Below are positions 23,626-34,967 of a DNA stretch of 64,000 bases, in pieces. The notes beneath the pieces are model-generated. The model made no database searches. It saw nothing but the letters and a program-made list of their open reading frames with translations, and was not told the DNA's origin. Position numbers and translations under genes: made by a program. The DNA is taken from positions 2,046,001 through 2,110,000 of the forward strand of contig NZ_BAAAFC010000001.1 of assembly GCF_039523335.1 (NCBI RefSeq). Direction: 5' to 3'. This stretch comes from Marinobacter szutsaonensis (GTDB lineage Bacteria > Pseudomonadota > Gammaproteobacteria > Pseudomonadales > Oleiphilaceae). How positions within the stretch are numbered: the first letter of the stretch is position 1; each line of letters starts with the position of its first letter.

Positions 23626-24936
23626 ATGGATAACCTTCCTCACATCGTAGTGGTCGGCGGCGGCGCCGGCGGTCTGGAGCTGGTCACCAGCCTCGGCAAC
23701 AAGCTGGGCAAGAAGCGCAAGGCCCGGATTACCCTGGTCGATGCCGGCCTCACCCATGTCTGGAAACCCCTGCTGCACGAAGTCGCCTCCGGCTCCCTGG
23801 ACGCCAGCGCCAACGAGATCAACTACCGCGCCCATGCCCGGAAACACCACTACGAATTCCAGCTCGGGCGCATGAGCGGGCTCGACCGCAAGGCCAAAGA
23901 GCTGGTCATTGCCCCGTTTCATGACGAAGAGGGCCGGGAAGTGGTGCCGGCCCGCACGATCAGCTACGACACCCTGGTGATTGCCGTCGGCAGCACCGCC
24001 AATGATTTTGGCACCCCCGGCGCCCAGGAGCACTGCCTGTTCCTGGACAGCCTGAAACAGGCCCGCCGGTTCCACAACCTGATGCTGAACGCCTTTCTTC
24101 GCAAGAATCACGAAGCCCTTCAGGGCCATGAGCACACCCTCAACATCAGCATTATCGGTGCCGGCGCCACCGGGGTGGAACTTGCCGCCGAGTTGCGCCT
24201 GGCGTCCCGCGAACTGCCAGTCTACGGCATGAACCACCTCAAGCCCTCGGACGTCTCCATTTCCGTGATCGAGGCGGCCGACCGGATCCTGCCCGCCCTG
24301 CCCGGCAGACTTTCGGCAGCCGCCACCCGGGAACTGGAACGCCAGCATGTGCAAGTGCTTACTGGCCAGCCGGTGAGCGAAGTCCGGGAACACAGCATCA
24401 TCATGAAGGATGGCACCGAACTGCCCTCGGAAATGACCATCTGGGCCGCCGGGATCAAGGCGCCTGCGTTTCTGGCGGAGCTGGACGGACTGGAGGTCAA
24501 CCGGGGCAACCAGCTGGTGGTGGAACAAACCCTGCAGACCACCCAGGATGTCGACGTATTCGCCATGGGGGATTGCGCCGCCTGCCCGCAGCCGGATTCC
24601 GACCGACCGGTGCCGCCCAGGGCCCAGGCAGCACACCAGCAGGCCGATGCCCTGTTCAAGACTATCTGCAACCGTCTGGACGGCAAGGAAGATGTGCCCT
24701 TCGTCTACAACGACCACGGGTCACTGATCAATTTCAGCCGGTACACCACCGTCGGCAACCTGATGGGGAACCTGTCCGGCCGAAGCATGTATATCGAGGG
24801 CAAGGTGGCCCGCATGTTCTATCTGTCCCTCTACCGGATGCACCAGGTGGCTCTGCACGGCATGTTCCGCACCGGGATCATCTGGCTGATGGACCGGATC
24901 AGCCGCGCCATGCATCCGAGACTGAAGCTGCACTGA
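23626..24936 (+). CDS. ndh: Type II NADH:quinone oxidoreductase (NDH-2)
   Basis: 436-residue flavoprotein moving electrons from NADH to quinone without proton pumping. Two Rossmann motifs are visible: HIVVVGGGAGGLELVTSLG (FAD) at residues 6-24 and SIIGAGATGVELAAELRL (NADH) near 178. AGIKAPAFL, FAMGDCAACPQ and the quinone-site QAAHQQAD are typical of Ndh. The C-terminal amphipathic helices should anchor it to the inner membrane. It converges on the NDH-1 operon, and its last 38 bp overlap the end of nuoN on the other strand. Confidence 0.92.
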   Translation: MDNLPHIVVVGGGAGGLELVTSLGNKLGKKRKARITLVDAGLTHVWKPLLHEVASGSLDASANEINYRAHARKHHYEFQLGRMSGLDRKAKELVIAPFHDEEGREVVPARTISYDTLVIAVGSTANDFGTPGAQEHCLFLDSLKQARRFHNLMLNAFLRKNHEALQGHEHTLNISIIGAGATGVELAAELRLASRELPVYGMNHLKPSDVSISVIEAADRILPALPGRLSAAATRELERQHVQVLTGQPVSEVREHSIIMKDGTELPSEMTIWAAGIKAPAFLAELDGLEVNRGNQLVVEQTLQTTQDVDVFAMGDCAACPQPDSDRPVPPRAQAAHQQADALFKTICNRLDGKEDVPFVYNDHGSLINFSRYTTVGNLMGNLSGRSMYIEGKVARMFYLSLYRMHQVALHGMFRTGIIWLMDRISRAMHPRLKLH

Positions 24937-26356
24937 CGCTCAGTTCCTGCACCCAGTCGATCATCGGGGCGGGGTAGATGCCCAATACCAGAATAACGAC
25001 CGCCAGGGTGACCAGGGTCATGCCGCCAAGGCGGCTGCCCCAGTCATTGGTGACATCCCGGCGCCGCATCCCCGGTTCGGGCAGATACAGGGTTACCATC
25101 ACCCGCAGGTAGTAGTACAGACCAATGGCACTGCCGGCAACAATGCCACCCACCAGCCACCAGCGGCTGTCAGCGACACCCAGGGCAATGACGTAGAACT
25201 TGCCGATGAAGCCTGCCGTGAGGGGAATCCCGGCCAGCGAAAGAAAGCTGACCGTCATGACCGCCGCCAGATAGGGACGCCGCCAGAACAGGCCGCGATA
25301 GAGCGGCAAGCCATCGGCGTCCTCGCCGCCGAACGGGCTGGACACCAGGGTCACCACACCGAACGCCGCCAGCGTCGTCACCAGATAGGTCACCAGGTAC
25401 ACCCCGGTCGTCTCGATGGCCAACGCGTTGCCCACGGCGATGGCCACCAGCAAGTAGCCGAAGTGGGCAATGGAAGAATAACCCAACAGCCGCTTGAGGT
25501 TTGCCTGGAACAGGGCCAGCAGATTACCGCCCAACATGGTCAACAGCGCCAGCACCGTGACCAACGTCTGCAGCCAGTCGGCCTGGAAAACCGGCGCCAC
25601 CAGCACCAGCCGCAGCAACACCACGAATACTGCCAGTTTGCTGACTGTCGCCAGGTAAATCGTCGCCGGCGCCGGGCCACCCTGATAGACATCCGGCGTC
25701 CACAGATGAAACGGCACCACCGACAGTTTGAAACCAAGCCCTACGATCATCAGTGCGGCACCGGCGAGCATCCAGGCATCTGGAGATTCAGCCAGAGCGA
25801 CTGCGATTCCGGTCAGATCCAGGTAGCCGGTGCGGGCATAGATCAGCGCCATGCCAAACAGCAGGAAGGCAGTGGCGGCGGCCGACAACAGCAAATACTT
25901 GATGCCCGCTTCCAGGGAGCGCTCGGCCCTGAAGCTGTAGGCAAGCATGCCGTACAGGGGCATCGACAATAGCTCCAGACTGATGAACAGCATGGCCAGA
26001 TGGTCACTGGCTACCAGGCCCAGTGCGCCTGCGGTAGCGCACAGTAGCAGCAGGTAGAACTCTTCCCGGGGGCCGATATAGCCGGTCAGGTAGTGATGAC
26101 TCAGGATCACGGTAACCAACGCGGACAGCAGAACCAGTGTCGACGCCATTTGAGCCAGCCCATCCACTTGCATCAGTGGAGGGGAGCCCGTAGATGCCAC
26201 CGGCAGCCACAGCAATGCGAGCACAAGACCGGCGCCGGCGATCAGGGCCGTACCGGCATGGTGGCGCCGCCAAGCAATAACCAGCATGGCGACCACCGCT
26301 GTGGCACCCACAATGATCAGTGGCAGCAGGGTCAAGAGATCCGCCGCTGTGAGCAT
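24899..26356 (-). CDS. nuoN: NADH-quinone oxidoreductase subunit N
   Basis: 485-residue antiporter-like membrane subunit of complex I with about 14 helices. Characteristic segments: GTALIAGAGLVLALLW, LVASDHLAMLFISLELLSMP, FKLSVVPFHLWTPDVYQGGP (the discontinuous-helix and key lysine region), and LLGYSSIAHFGYLLVAIAVG. It is the last gene of the nuo operon and starts in a 1-4 bp overlap with nuoM. Its 3' end runs 38 bp into the convergent ndh gene. Confidence 0.97.
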   Translation of the reverse strand: MLTAADLLTLLPLIIVGATAVVAMLVIAWRRHHAGTALIAGAGLVLALLWLPVASTGSPPLMQVDGLAQMASTLVLLSALVTVILSHHYLTGYIGPREEFYLLLLCATAGALGLVASDHLAMLFISLELLSMPLYGMLAYSFRAERSLEAGIKYLLLSAAATAFLLFGMALIYARTGYLDLTGIAVALAESPDAWMLAGAALMIVGLGFKLSVVPFHLWTPDVYQGGPAPATIYLATVSKLAVFVVLLRLVLVAPVFQADWLQTLVTVLALLTMLGGNLLALFQANLKRLLGYSSIAHFGYLLVAIAVGNALAIETTGVYLVTYLVTTLAAFGVVTLVSSPFGGEDADGLPLYRGLFWRRPYLAAVMTVSFLSLAGIPLTAGFIGKFYVIALGVADSRWWLVGGIVAGSAIGLYYYLRVMVTLYLPEPGMRRRDVTNDWGSRLGGMTLVTLAVVILVLGIYPAPMIDWVQELSVSAASVSDAWRG

Positions 26357-27891
26357 CAGCGCACCTCCCCGGTGGTTTCCGCCAGACTTTCAAAGCCACC
26401 GGCAAAAAGCTCCGCCACCGTGCCGGACATAACGGCCGTGGTATCCAGCAGGGGCTGGGGATAAAGTCCGACAAGCAGAACCAGGGCCAGCAGAGACAGC
26501 ATCATGCCGTACTCCCGCCAGTCCGGGCCGGCGAGCGCGCCGTCACGATAAGCCGGGCCGAAATGGACCCGCTGCATCAGGATCAGCGAATATATCGCAG
26601 CCATGACCAGCCCCGTGCTGGCAATAACCACCACCACCGGCGCTCTCGGGAAGGTGCCGAACAGAATCATGAACTCGCCAACGAAGTTGGCCGTGGCCGG
26701 CATCCCCAGGGACGCAGCGACAAAACACAGCGTAAACCCCGGCAACGTCGGTATCCGGCCCCAGAGCCCGCCCATGATGCGCATATCCCGGGTGTGGATA
26801 CGCTCGTAAAGCTGGCCGCTGAGGATAAACAGGCCAGCGGAGGAAAACGCGTGAGCCACCATCAGCACCACCGCACCCTGGATGGCCAGTTCCGAACCGG
26901 AGAAGATGGCGATCAGGACAAAGCCCATATGGGAGATGCTGGTATAGGCGATCAGCCGCTTGATGTCCTGCTGACCGCAGGCCAGCACGGCACCGTAAAC
27001 GATGCTTACCAGCCCGAGCACCATGGCCACGGGGGCGAAGGCGGCAGACTCTTCCGGGAACAATGGCAGCGCGAAGCGCAGCATGCCGTAGGCGGCCGTT
27101 TTCAGCAGGATACCCGCCAGATCCACACTGCCCGCCGTTGGCGCCTGGGCATGGGCATCAGGCAGCCAGCCGTGGAAAGGCACCACCGGCAGTTTCACCG
27201 CAAAGGCCACGAAGAAACCCAGCATCAGCCAGGGGGCGATGGCCTCCGGCACCTCGGTATTGAGCAGAACCTCATAGCTGAACGAAAGCTCGCCAGTGTT
27301 GCCAAAATGAACAAACACCAGCGCCAGGATCGCCACCAGCATCAGCAGACCACTGGCCTGGGTATAGATGAAGAAGCGTGTGGCGGCCCGAATGCGGGTC
27401 TGGCCGGCCGAACCGCTGTGCCCCCAGAGCGCGATCAGGAAGTACATGGGCACCAGCATCATTTCCCAGAACAGGAAGAACAGGAACAGATCCAGGGCCA
27501 GGAACACGCCGACCACACCGCCAAGGATCCACAGCAGGTTGAGGTGGAAAAAGCCGATCCGGTGACCGATTTCATGCCAGGAGCAGAGCACTGCAAGGGC
27601 GCCGAGAAAGCCCGTTAGCGCGACCAGAATGAGCGAGAGTCCATCCATGGCCAGATGGATTTCAATGCCGAAACGGGGAATCCAGTCGGCCCGCCATTCC
27701 AGCAGCCAGGGCGAGTCCGCTCCCGAGGGCATGGCAAAATCCCCTGTAACCCAGAGCCCAAGACTGATCACCAGAACAAACAGCATGGTCGCCAGGGCAA
27801 TCCAGCGCGGAGCCTGTTCGCTCCAGCGATCCGCCTGCCAGCACAGAAGACCGCCCAGAAACGGAATCACGATCAACCACACCAGGATCAC
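26356..27891 (-). CDS. nuoM: NADH-quinone oxidoreductase subunit M
   Basis: 511-residue antiporter-like proton-pumping subunit with about 14 helices. Conserved residues of the family are seen: FLFFLFWEMMLVPMYFLIAL (the Glu of helix 5), VKLPVVPFHGWLPDAHAQAP (key Lys and the PxHxWLPdAH motif), and IKRLIAYTSISHMGFVLIAI. It starts within a 4 bp overlap with nuoL. Confidence 0.97.
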   Translation of the reverse strand: MILVWLIVIPFLGGLLCWQADRWSEQAPRWIALATMLFVLVISLGLWVTGDFAMPSGADSPWLLEWRADWIPRFGIEIHLAMDGLSLILVALTGFLGALAVLCSWHEIGHRIGFFHLNLLWILGGVVGVFLALDLFLFFLFWEMMLVPMYFLIALWGHSGSAGQTRIRAATRFFIYTQASGLLMLVAILALVFVHFGNTGELSFSYEVLLNTEVPEAIAPWLMLGFFVAFAVKLPVVPFHGWLPDAHAQAPTAGSVDLAGILLKTAAYGMLRFALPLFPEESAAFAPVAMVLGLVSIVYGAVLACGQQDIKRLIAYTSISHMGFVLIAIFSGSELAIQGAVVLMVAHAFSSAGLFILSGQLYERIHTRDMRIMGGLWGRIPTLPGFTLCFVAASLGMPATANFVGEFMILFGTFPRAPVVVVIASTGLVMAAIYSLILMQRVHFGPAYRDGALAGPDWREYGMMLSLLALVLLVGLYPQPLLDTTAVMSGTVAELFAGGFESLAETTGEVR

Positions 27892-29762
27892 GCAACACCT
27901 CCCGGGCCGATGGCCAGAGCGAGCAGAATCAGGGTTGCCCCCAGAATCATGGCGGTGGCGTAGCTCCGGGTCCGGCCATTCTGTGCTCGCACCAGCCCGC
28001 TGTTGAGCGAGCGGGCGAGCATTGCCACCAGGTTGATGGTGAGATTGATCAGGTCATGGCGCAGCATGCGCACCAGCAACTGCCAGGGCCGAACCAGCAG
28101 CCGGTCATACAGCGGATCGAACCCCCAGGCCCGGTGCCAGAGAGTCCAGAGGAAGGCGCCCGGGCCACCGCTGACCTGCTCGCGTAGCCAGTCGCGCCGC
28201 TTCACGAACAGCCAGCCCGCCACCGCAAGACCGGCAATCACGGTGCCACTGGCCAGCAGCTGCAACAGGGTATGGCCCGCGTCGGTGCGTTCGCCGGGTG
28301 CCACCGGGAACAGGCCGCCAAGGTGGGGATAGAGCATGGCGCCCACAAAGGTGGACAGCACCGCCAGCACGCCGAGGGGCAGGTGGTGCGTTAGAAGACG
28401 GGTGCCGGGTTCGGCGTTCCTGGCCTTGTCACTGCCGCAGGCGCCATGGAAGGTGCCGAGAATCAGCCGAACCGTGTAAAGGCAGGTCAGGAATGCCCCC
28501 AGAAGACCCGCCAGAAGAAGCCCCTGCTGGTCTGCCGCCATGGCCTGCCAGAGAATCTCGTCCTTGCTGTAAAACCCCGCCGTTACCAGCGGCAGGGCCA
28601 CCAGCGCAGAACCGCCCACCAGGAAACCGGCGTAGGCCACCGGCAGCCGCTTTCTGAGCCCGCCGAGATTTGCCATGTCCTGCTCGTGGTGGCAACTGGT
28701 AATCACCGCCCCGGCCGAGAGGAACAGCAATGCCTTGAAAAATGCGTGGGTGACCAGGTGAAAGATGGCCGCATCGAAGGCACCCACCCCGAGAGCCAGA
28801 AACATGTAGCCAATCTGGCTCATGGTGGAATAGGCCAGCACCCGCTTGATGTCGGTCTGGGCCAGGGCCGCGAAGGCCGCCAGGAGCAGCGAGACAGCAC
28901 CGATCACCCCGACCAGCCACAAGACCTCCGGCGCAAGAAGAAAGACACCGTTGAGCCGGGCAATCAGGTAAACCCCGGCAGTGACCATGGTGGCGGCGTG
29001 GATGAGCGCCGAGACCGGCGTCGGCCCCGCCATGGCGTCCGGCAACCAGGTGTGCAGCGGTACCTGGGCAGATTTGCCCAGGGCTCCGCCCAGTACCAGC
29101 AAGGCAACGAGGGTCGCCGTGGGGTCACCCACTGACCAGACCTCGGCGGCCCGGACCATCACCTGCTGGATATCCAGGGTGCCAAGGTCCCGGAAGATCA
29201 GGAACAGCCCCAGAGCCAGGAACACGTCGCCGATCCGGGTCACCACAAAAGCCTTGAAGGCGGCCCGGCCGTTGGCGCTGTCCTGGTAGTAGTAGCCGAT
29301 CAGCAGATAGCTGCACAGACCAACCCCTTCCCAGCCGAGGAACAGCAGCAGCAGGTTGTCCCCGAGTACCAGCATGAGCATGCTGAATACGAACAGGTTC
29401 ATCCAGGCGAAGAATCGGGTAACACCGGCCTCACCGCCCATGTACCAGACCGCAAAAAGATGGATGAAGAAACCGACGCCGGTAATCACGGCCATCATCA
29501 CCAGGGCCAGGGCATCCACCGCCAGACCGATCGTTGGCTGGAAGGCCCCAACCTGGATCCAGGTCCAGAGCGTGAAACGAACGGCACCATCGCCGCCCGC
29601 ATAAAGCGCAATGGCCCAGGCCGTGGCCAGGGCAGCGACGCCGACACTGGCAACTCCGATGACCGCGCCGGCCTTTGGCCCCAGGCGACCGCCGGAAAGG
29701 GCCAGCACCAGGGTGCCCACCAGCGGCATGACAAACGACAGGGTAACCGCCAGCTCCATCAT
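27888..29762 (-). CDS. nuoL: NADH-quinone oxidoreductase subunit L
   Basis: 624-residue distal antiporter-like subunit carrying the long C-terminal lateral helix. Seen: [20 protein letters not shown] (conserved Glu), [40 protein letters not shown]. The C-terminal [19 protein letters not shown] then amphipathic segment corresponds to helix HL. It starts within a 4 bp overlap with nuoK. Confidence 0.97.
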   Translation of the reverse strand: MMELAVTLSFVMPLVGTLVLALSGGRLGPKAGAVIGVASVGVAALATAWAIALYAGGDGAVRFTLWTWIQVGAFQPTIGLAVDALALVMMAVITGVGFFIHLFAVWYMGGEAGVTRFFAWMNLFVFSMLMLVLGDNLLLLFLGWEGVGLCSYLLIGYYYQDSANGRAAFKAFVVTRIGDVFLALGLFLIFRDLGTLDIQQVMVRAAEVWSVGDPTATLVALLVLGGALGKSAQVPLHTWLPDAMAGPTPVSALIHAATMVTAGVYLIARLNGVFLLAPEVLWLVGVIGAVSLLLAAFAALAQTDIKRVLAYSTMSQIGYMFLALGVGAFDAAIFHLVTHAFFKALLFLSAGAVITSCHHEQDMANLGGLRKRLPVAYAGFLVGGSALVALPLVTAGFYSKDEILWQAMAADQQGLLLAGLLGAFLTCLYTVRLILGTFHGACGSDKARNAEPGTRLLTHHLPLGVLAVLSTFVGAMLYPHLGGLFPVAPGERTDAGHTLLQLLASGTVIAGLAVAGWLFVKRRDWLREQVSGGPGAFLWTLWHRAWGFDPLYDRLLVRPWQLLVRMLRHDLINLTINLVAMLARSLNSGLVRAQNGRTRSYATAMILGATLILLALAIGPGGVA

Positions 29763-30067
29763 CCGCGCATCCTGCTGACCAGATCGAGATTAAGGGACCT
29801 GGCCCGCTGAAAGAGCTGGATCATCAGCGCCAGGCCCACGGCCGCTTCGGCGGCGGCCAGGGTGATCACCAGCAGGAACATTGCCTGGCCATCGGGCTGG
29901 TTCCAGGCCGTGGCGCCAACCACGAACGCCAGCGCCGCGGCGTTCAGCATCACCTCAAGACTCATGAGTACAAACAACATGTTACGGCGCAGCATCAGGC
30001 CCACCAGGCCCAGCACAAACAGGATGGCAGCCAGAATCAGGCCGTGCTCCATGGGAATACCCGCCAT
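29759..30067 (-). CDS. nuoK: NADH-quinone oxidoreductase subunit K
   Basis: 102-residue, three-helix subunit (MrpC-like). The two conserved membrane glutamates needed for proton translocation are in [16 protein letters not shown] and [12 protein letters not shown]. It overlaps nuoL by 4 bp and nuoJ by 1 bp, as in most nuo operons. Confidence 0.97.
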   Translation of the reverse strand: MAGIPMEHGLILAAILFVLGLVGLMLRRNMLFVLMSLEVMLNAAALAFVVGATAWNQPDGQAMFLLVITLAAAEAAVGLALMIQLFQRARSLNLDLVSRMRG

Positions 30068-30585
30068 CAGGGCCGCCTCCTCTGTCGCAACGGATTCGAC
30101 CGACGCCCCACATGGGACGCGGACACCAGCGCCCCCAGCAAGAGCAGGCCCGCCAGTTCCACCACCATCAGCCAGGGGCCGAACAGAGTCAGCCCTACCG
30201 CGCGCGCCGTCAGCAGTTCGCCTTCAATTACCCTGGCCATCTCGCCCCCGGCAATCAGGTGGAAAAGCACGCCCAGCAGCACCAGGGCCAACGCCGAGGG
30301 GCCCAGCCAGTGTCTGGGATGGCGCCAGCTTGCGTCCTCGCCGTCCTGGTCCGGGCCGAGGTTAAGCATCATCACCACAAACACGAACAGGACCATGATG
30401 GCGCCGGCGTAGACGATGATTTCCAGCGCACCGGCAAAGGGCGCCCCGAGGGCGAAGAACACCAGGGCAACGGCAATCAGCGAGACGATCAGATACACCA
30501 CGGCATGCACCGGATTGCTACCGGTAATCACGCCGACCGTCGCCAGTACCGCCACCAGGCCACTCAGATAAAAGGCCAGTTCCAT
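30067..30585 (-). CDS. nuoJ: NADH-quinone oxidoreductase subunit J
   Basis: 172-residue five-helix subunit. The conserved block [21 protein letters not shown], with the helix 3 pi-bulge tyrosine, is present after [19 protein letters not shown]. The C-terminal extension ends in a basic tail ([11 protein letters not shown]). It follows nuoI by 18 bp. Confidence 0.97.
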   Translation of the reverse strand: MELAFYLSGLVAVLATVGVITGSNPVHAVVYLIVSLIAVALVFFALGAPFAGALEIIVYAGAIMVLFVFVVMMLNLGPDQDGEDASWRHPRHWLGPSALALVLLGVLFHLIAGGEMARVIEGELLTARAVGLTLFGPWLMVVELAGLLLLGALVSASHVGRRSNPLRQRRRP

Positions 30586-30603
30586 GGGTCTTTACCTCTC
30601 GCT

Positions 30604-31173
30604 TTATGGCAACAGGGAACGCACGTCCACAGGCTGCTCCTCGTTCAGAGCCTGGCCCTTGTCCTTGCCGCCGATGGCCATGCCGGCCACCTTGTAGAAG
30701 TGGTAATCGTGATCCTTGCCCGGGCCGTTGATCAGCAGGTCTTCCTTCTCGTAGACCAGCTGCTGCCGATCGTACTCGCCCATCTCGAAGTCCGGCGTCA
30801 GCTGGATCGCCGACGTGGGACAGGCCTCCTCACACATGCCGCAGAAAATGCAGCGAGAGAAGTTGATCCGGAAAAACTCCGGGTACCAGCGCCCGTCTTC
30901 CTGCTCGCCCTTCTGCAGGGAAATGCAGTCGACCGGGCAGGCCACCGCGCACAGGTTGCAGGCCACGCAGCGTTCTTCCCCGTCCGGATCCCGGGTCAGC
31001 ACGATCCGGCCCCGGTAACGGGGCGGCAGATAGACCGACTCCTCCGGGTAATTCACTGTCTCCCGTTTGCGGAAACTATGCATGAACACCATGCCCAGCG
31101 TACGTAGCTGGCTCCAGGTGGCCGGTACCAACCAGAGCACTGATTTGATGAACGGGACCTTTTCCTTATCCAT
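30604..31173 (-). CDS. nuoI: NADH-quinone oxidoreductase subunit I (two 4Fe-4S)
   Basis: 189-residue ferredoxin-like subunit carrying clusters N6a and N6b: [13 protein letters not shown] and [13 protein letters not shown]. It passes electrons from NuoG to NuoB. I chose ATG at 31173 because AGGAGG lies 9 bases upstream and it is 13 bp after the nuoH stop; the frame is open 30 bp further, inside nuoH. The N-terminal [13 protein letters not shown] segment is an amphipathic membrane contact. Confidence 0.97.
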   Translation of the reverse strand: MDKEKVPFIKSVLWLVPATWSQLRTLGMVFMHSFRKRETVNYPEESVYLPPRYRGRIVLTRDPDGEERCVACNLCAVACPVDCISLQKGEQEDGRWYPEFFRINFSRCIFCGMCEEACPTSAIQLTPDFEMGEYDRQQLVYEKEDLLINGPGKDHDYHFYKVAGMAIGGKDKGQALNEEQPVDVRSLLP

Positions 31174-31186
31174 CAACGGGTCCTCC

Positions 31187-32170
31187 TCAGCCTTCCGGGC
31201 CAACCAGCAGCATCACTGCGCCGGTGGCCAACAGATTGATCAGGGTCAGGGGCAGGCATACCTTCCAACCGAAGCTCATCACCCGGTCATAACGGGGCCG
31301 GGGCAGCGAGGCCCGCAGCAGGATGAACAGCAACAGGAAGAAGCCGGTCTTGATCGCGAACCATAGGATTGGCGGCAACCAGGGGCCGTGCCAGCCACCA
31401 AAGAACATCGTGACGATCAGCGCGGACACCAGCACCATGCCCACGTACTCGCCAATGAAAAACAGCCCGAACTTCATCCCCGAGTATTCAATGTGGTAAC
31501 CGTCGGCCAGTTCCTGCTCGGCCTCCGGCTGGTCGAAGGGGTGGCGATGGGTCACCGCAATACCGGCGATCAGGAAGGCACAGAAGCCGAAGAACTGGGG
31601 TACCACGAACCACAACCCCTCCTGCGCGGCGACAATCTCGCGCATGTTGAAGGAGCCGGCCAGCGCCACCACGCCCATCAACGACAGCCCCATGAACACT
31701 TCGTAGGATACCGTCTGGGCGGAAGATCGCATGGCGCCCAGCAGCGCATACTTGTTGCCACTGGCCCAGCCCCCCAGCAGCACCGCGTAGACATTAATTC
31801 CGGCCATCGCGAGGAAAAACAGCAGGCCGATGTGCAGGTCGGCAATGCCCCATCCAGGGGTAATCGGTATCACGATGAACGAGAGCAGCAGCGATGCAAA
31901 AGCAATCACCGGTGCCAGCAGGAACAGCGGCCGGTCCGCAAACGGCGGAATCCAGTCTTCCTTGAAAAAGATCTTGATCATGTCCGCGACCAGTTGGAGA
32001 AGCCCGAACGGCCCGACCCGGTTGGGGCCGTAGCGGTCCTGCCAGAGGCCCAGGAGACGACGTTCGACAATGGTCAGGGCGGCGCCCAGCAGGACCGCAC
32101 CCAGCAAGATTACGAGTGCCTGGAACATGGCCCAGAGGATGGCCTGCCATTCCGGGGTCAGCCAGGTCAT
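31187..32170 (-). CDS. nuoH: NADH-quinone oxidoreductase subunit H
   Basis: 327-residue, eight-helix subunit that forms the quinone-binding cavity with NuoB/D. Hallmarks: [60 protein letters not shown] and [20 protein letters not shown]. It overlaps nuoG by 4 bp (ATGA). Confidence 0.97.
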   Translation of the reverse strand: MTWLTPEWQAILWAMFQALVILLGAVLLGAALTIVERRLLGLWQDRYGPNRVGPFGLLQLVADMIKIFFKEDWIPPFADRPLFLLAPVIAFASLLLSFIVIPITPGWGIADLHIGLLFFLAMAGINVYAVLLGGWASGNKYALLGAMRSSAQTVSYEVFMGLSLMGVVALAGSFNMREIVAAQEGLWFVVPQFFGFCAFLIAGIAVTHRHPFDQPEAEQELADGYHIEYSGMKFGLFFIGEYVGMVLVSALIVTMFFGGWHGPWLPPILWFAIKTGFFLLLFILLRASLPRPRYDRVMSFGWKVCLPLTLINLLATGAVMLLVGPEG

Positions 32171-34929
32171 GGCCGCACCTCACAGGCGGCGCCAGGCGTG
32201 GAGCCCGGGCCCGCGGTCAGGGTAACCGGCCCATCAGCGATGCCCGCCGGAGCGCACCCGGCCGGCAAGCCCACCAGTCCCCGGGGCCAGTCCTGCTGAA
32301 CACGGGCAGGAAGCGTCACGCAGGCCTGCCCGCCCGTGACCGTCACCAGTCCACCCAGCTCGGCACCGAGCGCGGTGGCGTCGGTTACCGAAAGCAGCAG
32401 CACCGGTGTCTCCATCCGCTGGCGAATGGGCTCCGCGAGGGCCGAGGTTTCCTCGCCACCGAACAGACGCGGCAGAACGATGGCCCGGTAATCCGTTCCC
32501 GACGGCTGATAGGCCGCCGGAATGTCGCCGTCGTAGTGGTAGTGCCCCGGTTGGGGCTCCAGAAGCCGGATGCCCGGGTCACCACCGCGCAAGTGGCCGC
32601 CCACCTCGTCGGTGAACTTGTTCCAGGCCTGGGGTGAATTCCAGCCCGGCGCCCAGGCAAAGGGCACCTGCTGGTGCGGATGGCGGAACCCGCTGTAACC
32701 CTCCATGGAAAAGGCCAGTGCGGTGTCAGGGTCCTGTGGGACCCGCGGTTCACTAACGCTCCGGTTTGCCCGCATGGCGGTCCGGCCACTGTAGCGATGG
32801 GGCTCACGGGCCAGTCGCAAACCCTCGATCCGGAAACCGGCATCGGGGGCGGCCGCGGTAATCAGTTCAAGATCCGGACAGGCGCGGCTGCATGCCAACG
32901 TTACCTGGTCGAGGGTAATGTCCCCCGGTGTCTCGCCGTTCAGTTTGGCCGAGAGCCCGTGCAGCCAGCGCCAGCTCTCGTGAATCCGCGCTTCCGGGCG
33001 TAGATAGCCCGGCTCGAACACCTGGAAGAACCTCTGGGCCCGTCCTTCCAGGTTGACCAGAGTGCCATCGCCTTCGGCAAAGCTGGCTGCCGGCAGTGAG
33101 AAGGTTGCCCGGTTCAGCGTGGGTGTGCGCTGATGGTCCAGCACCACCAACGCCTCTACCCTCGCCAGGGCTTTATCGACCAAGGCTTCGGGCAGTCGCT
33201 GGTAGAGGTCATTCTCCAGGATCACCGCCGCATCGGCGCTTCCGTCCGTCATCTGGTCCAATGCCCACTCCAGGGACTGGCCGCCGAGTAATGCCAGGCC
33301 GGTGCTGTTCACTTCCCGGCGCACAAACAGCAGCCCGCCATTTTTTGCCCTCCGGGCCAGGGCCCGGGCAATGTTTCCGGCGGCCCGGATGATGGCCGGG
33401 GAGTCCAGGGCACCGCCACTGACCACCAGCGGACGGTCAGCAGCCATAAGTCCGCGGGCAATTTCCCTGGCCCGGGAACCTAGCGGCTCGGCCAGGTCCG
33501 GCACGCCAGGGGCGGACGGGTCGATGGCGTGGGCCACCGCAAACCCGAGCCGGGCAATGTCGTCCGGGGCCAGAGCCAAACGGCTCCGGGCAAGGGCGTC
33601 CAGCTCGGTTTCTGCCGGATAAACAATAAACAGCGGCTGACGATGATCCTGTGCCAGGGTTTTCATGGCATCGGCATGCCAACGGGGAATACCCAGCTTG
33701 GCGGCATACTCCGCCGGCGGCGCGGTAATCGCCTGGCGAATGGACAGACCAAGCCTGGGCGCACTTTCCATGGGATCCTCGCCCAGCACAAGTACGGCAT
33801 CGTGCCCTTCCACCTCCCGGAGCGTGGGCGCTGGCAGCCCACACGTTCGGCCCTGTTCATCCATCAGGTGGATGCAGGTCTGCTCGCTCTCATTGATACC
33901 GGTGGAAAAGTTGACCTCGCCCACCAGTTCCCGCAGCTGATGATTGCTTTCCAGGCTGGCCCGGGGCGAGCCGACGCCGATGATCCGGTTAGCGTGGCGC
34001 AGTGCCTCCGTTATCCGGGCCAGGGCCGCATCCACCCCGAGTTCCTCCGGCTCCTGCTCACGTTCCTGCACTGGCCTGAACTCCGGCACCCTGGGCCGGT
34101 CCTGGCGGTTCACATAGCCATAGCCGAAGCGGCCCAGATCACACAGGAAATATCCGTTCACCTCACCGTGATAGCGGTTCTCGATCCGCCGGATGTCGCC
34201 ATAGCGTTCGCCCGGGCTTATGTTGCACCCCACCGCACACTGGTGGCATATGCCCGGCGCGAACTGCAGGTCCCATTTGCGGGTGTAGTGGTCGGAATGG
34301 CTCTGGTCGGTAAAGACACCGGTTGGGCAGACTTCGGTCAGGTTGCCGGCAAAGCGGCTTTCCAGGGTGCCCTCCTGATGCCGCCCGAAATAGACATTGT
34401 CCTTGGCCCCGAAGGCACCCAGATCAGTCCCGCCAGCGTAGTCGTTGTAAAAGCGGACGCAGCGGTAGCAGGTAATGCACCGGTTCATTTCGTGGGCAAT
34501 GAAAGGGCCCAGGTACTGATTGCGACGGGTCCGCTTTCGGAACCTGTAGCGGCGACGGTCATGACCGGTCATCACGGTCATGTCCTGGAGGTGGCAGTGG
34601 CCGCCTTCCTCGCACACCGGGCAATCGTGGGGATGGTTGATCATCAGCCATTCCACGACACTGGCTCGAAACGCCCGGGCCTCTTCGTCTTCAATATCAA
34701 TGCGGGTGCCGTCGGCGGCCGGCGTCATACAGGACATCACCAGCATCCCCCTGTCGTCCTCGCTGTCCTTGTACTGGCGTACCGCGCACTGGCGGCAGGC
34801 GCCGACGCTGCCCATGGCCGGGTGCCAGCAGAAATAGGGGATGTCCAGGCCCAGGGACAGGCAGGCCTGAAGCAGGTTGTCTGCCCCGTCCACTTCGTAG
34901 CTCTGGCCGTCCACGTGAATGGTTGCCAT
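32167..34929 (-). CDS. nuoG: NADH-quinone oxidoreductase subunit G
   Basis: 920-residue iron-sulfur subunit. N-terminal [2Fe-2S] ligands Cys34, Cys45, Cys48 and Cys67; His99-Cys103-Cys106-Cys112 for the next cluster; [14 protein letters not shown] for N4; and CHQCAVGC for the extra N7 cluster, which E. coli and many gammaproteobacteria keep. The rest is a molybdopterin-oxidoreductase-like domain without cofactor. It follows nuoF by 38 bp. Confidence 0.97.
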   Translation of the reverse strand: MATIHVDGQSYEVDGADNLLQACLSLGLDIPYFCWHPAMGSVGACRQCAVRQYKDSEDDRGMLVMSCMTPAADGTRIDIEDEEARAFRASVVEWLMINHPHDCPVCEEGGHCHLQDMTVMTGHDRRRYRFRKRTRRNQYLGPFIAHEMNRCITCYRCVRFYNDYAGGTDLGAFGAKDNVYFGRHQEGTLESRFAGNLTEVCPTGVFTDQSHSDHYTRKWDLQFAPGICHQCAVGCNISPGERYGDIRRIENRYHGEVNGYFLCDLGRFGYGYVNRQDRPRVPEFRPVQEREQEPEELGVDAALARITEALRHANRIIGVGSPRASLESNHQLRELVGEVNFSTGINESEQTCIHLMDEQGRTCGLPAPTLREVEGHDAVLVLGEDPMESAPRLGLSIRQAITAPPAEYAAKLGIPRWHADAMKTLAQDHRQPLFIVYPAETELDALARSRLALAPDDIARLGFAVAHAIDPSAPGVPDLAEPLGSRAREIARGLMAADRPLVVSGGALDSPAIIRAAGNIARALARRAKNGGLLFVRREVNSTGLALLGGQSLEWALDQMTDGSADAAVILENDLYQRLPEALVDKALARVEALVVLDHQRTPTLNRATFSLPAASFAEGDGTLVNLEGRAQRFFQVFEPGYLRPEARIHESWRWLHGLSAKLNGETPGDITLDQVTLACSRACPDLELITAAAPDAGFRIEGLRLAREPHRYSGRTAMRANRSVSEPRVPQDPDTALAFSMEGYSGFRHPHQQVPFAWAPGWNSPQAWNKFTDEVGGHLRGGDPGIRLLEPQPGHYHYDGDIPAAYQPSGTDYRAIVLPRLFGGEETSALAEPIRQRMETPVLLLSVTDATALGAELGGLVTVTGGQACVTLPARVQQDWPRGLVGLPAGCAPAGIADGPVTLTAGPGSTPGAACEVRP

Positions 34930-34967
34930 GGTGCCGGTTTACTCCCTGTTGGCCGCGAGTGTTCGTT

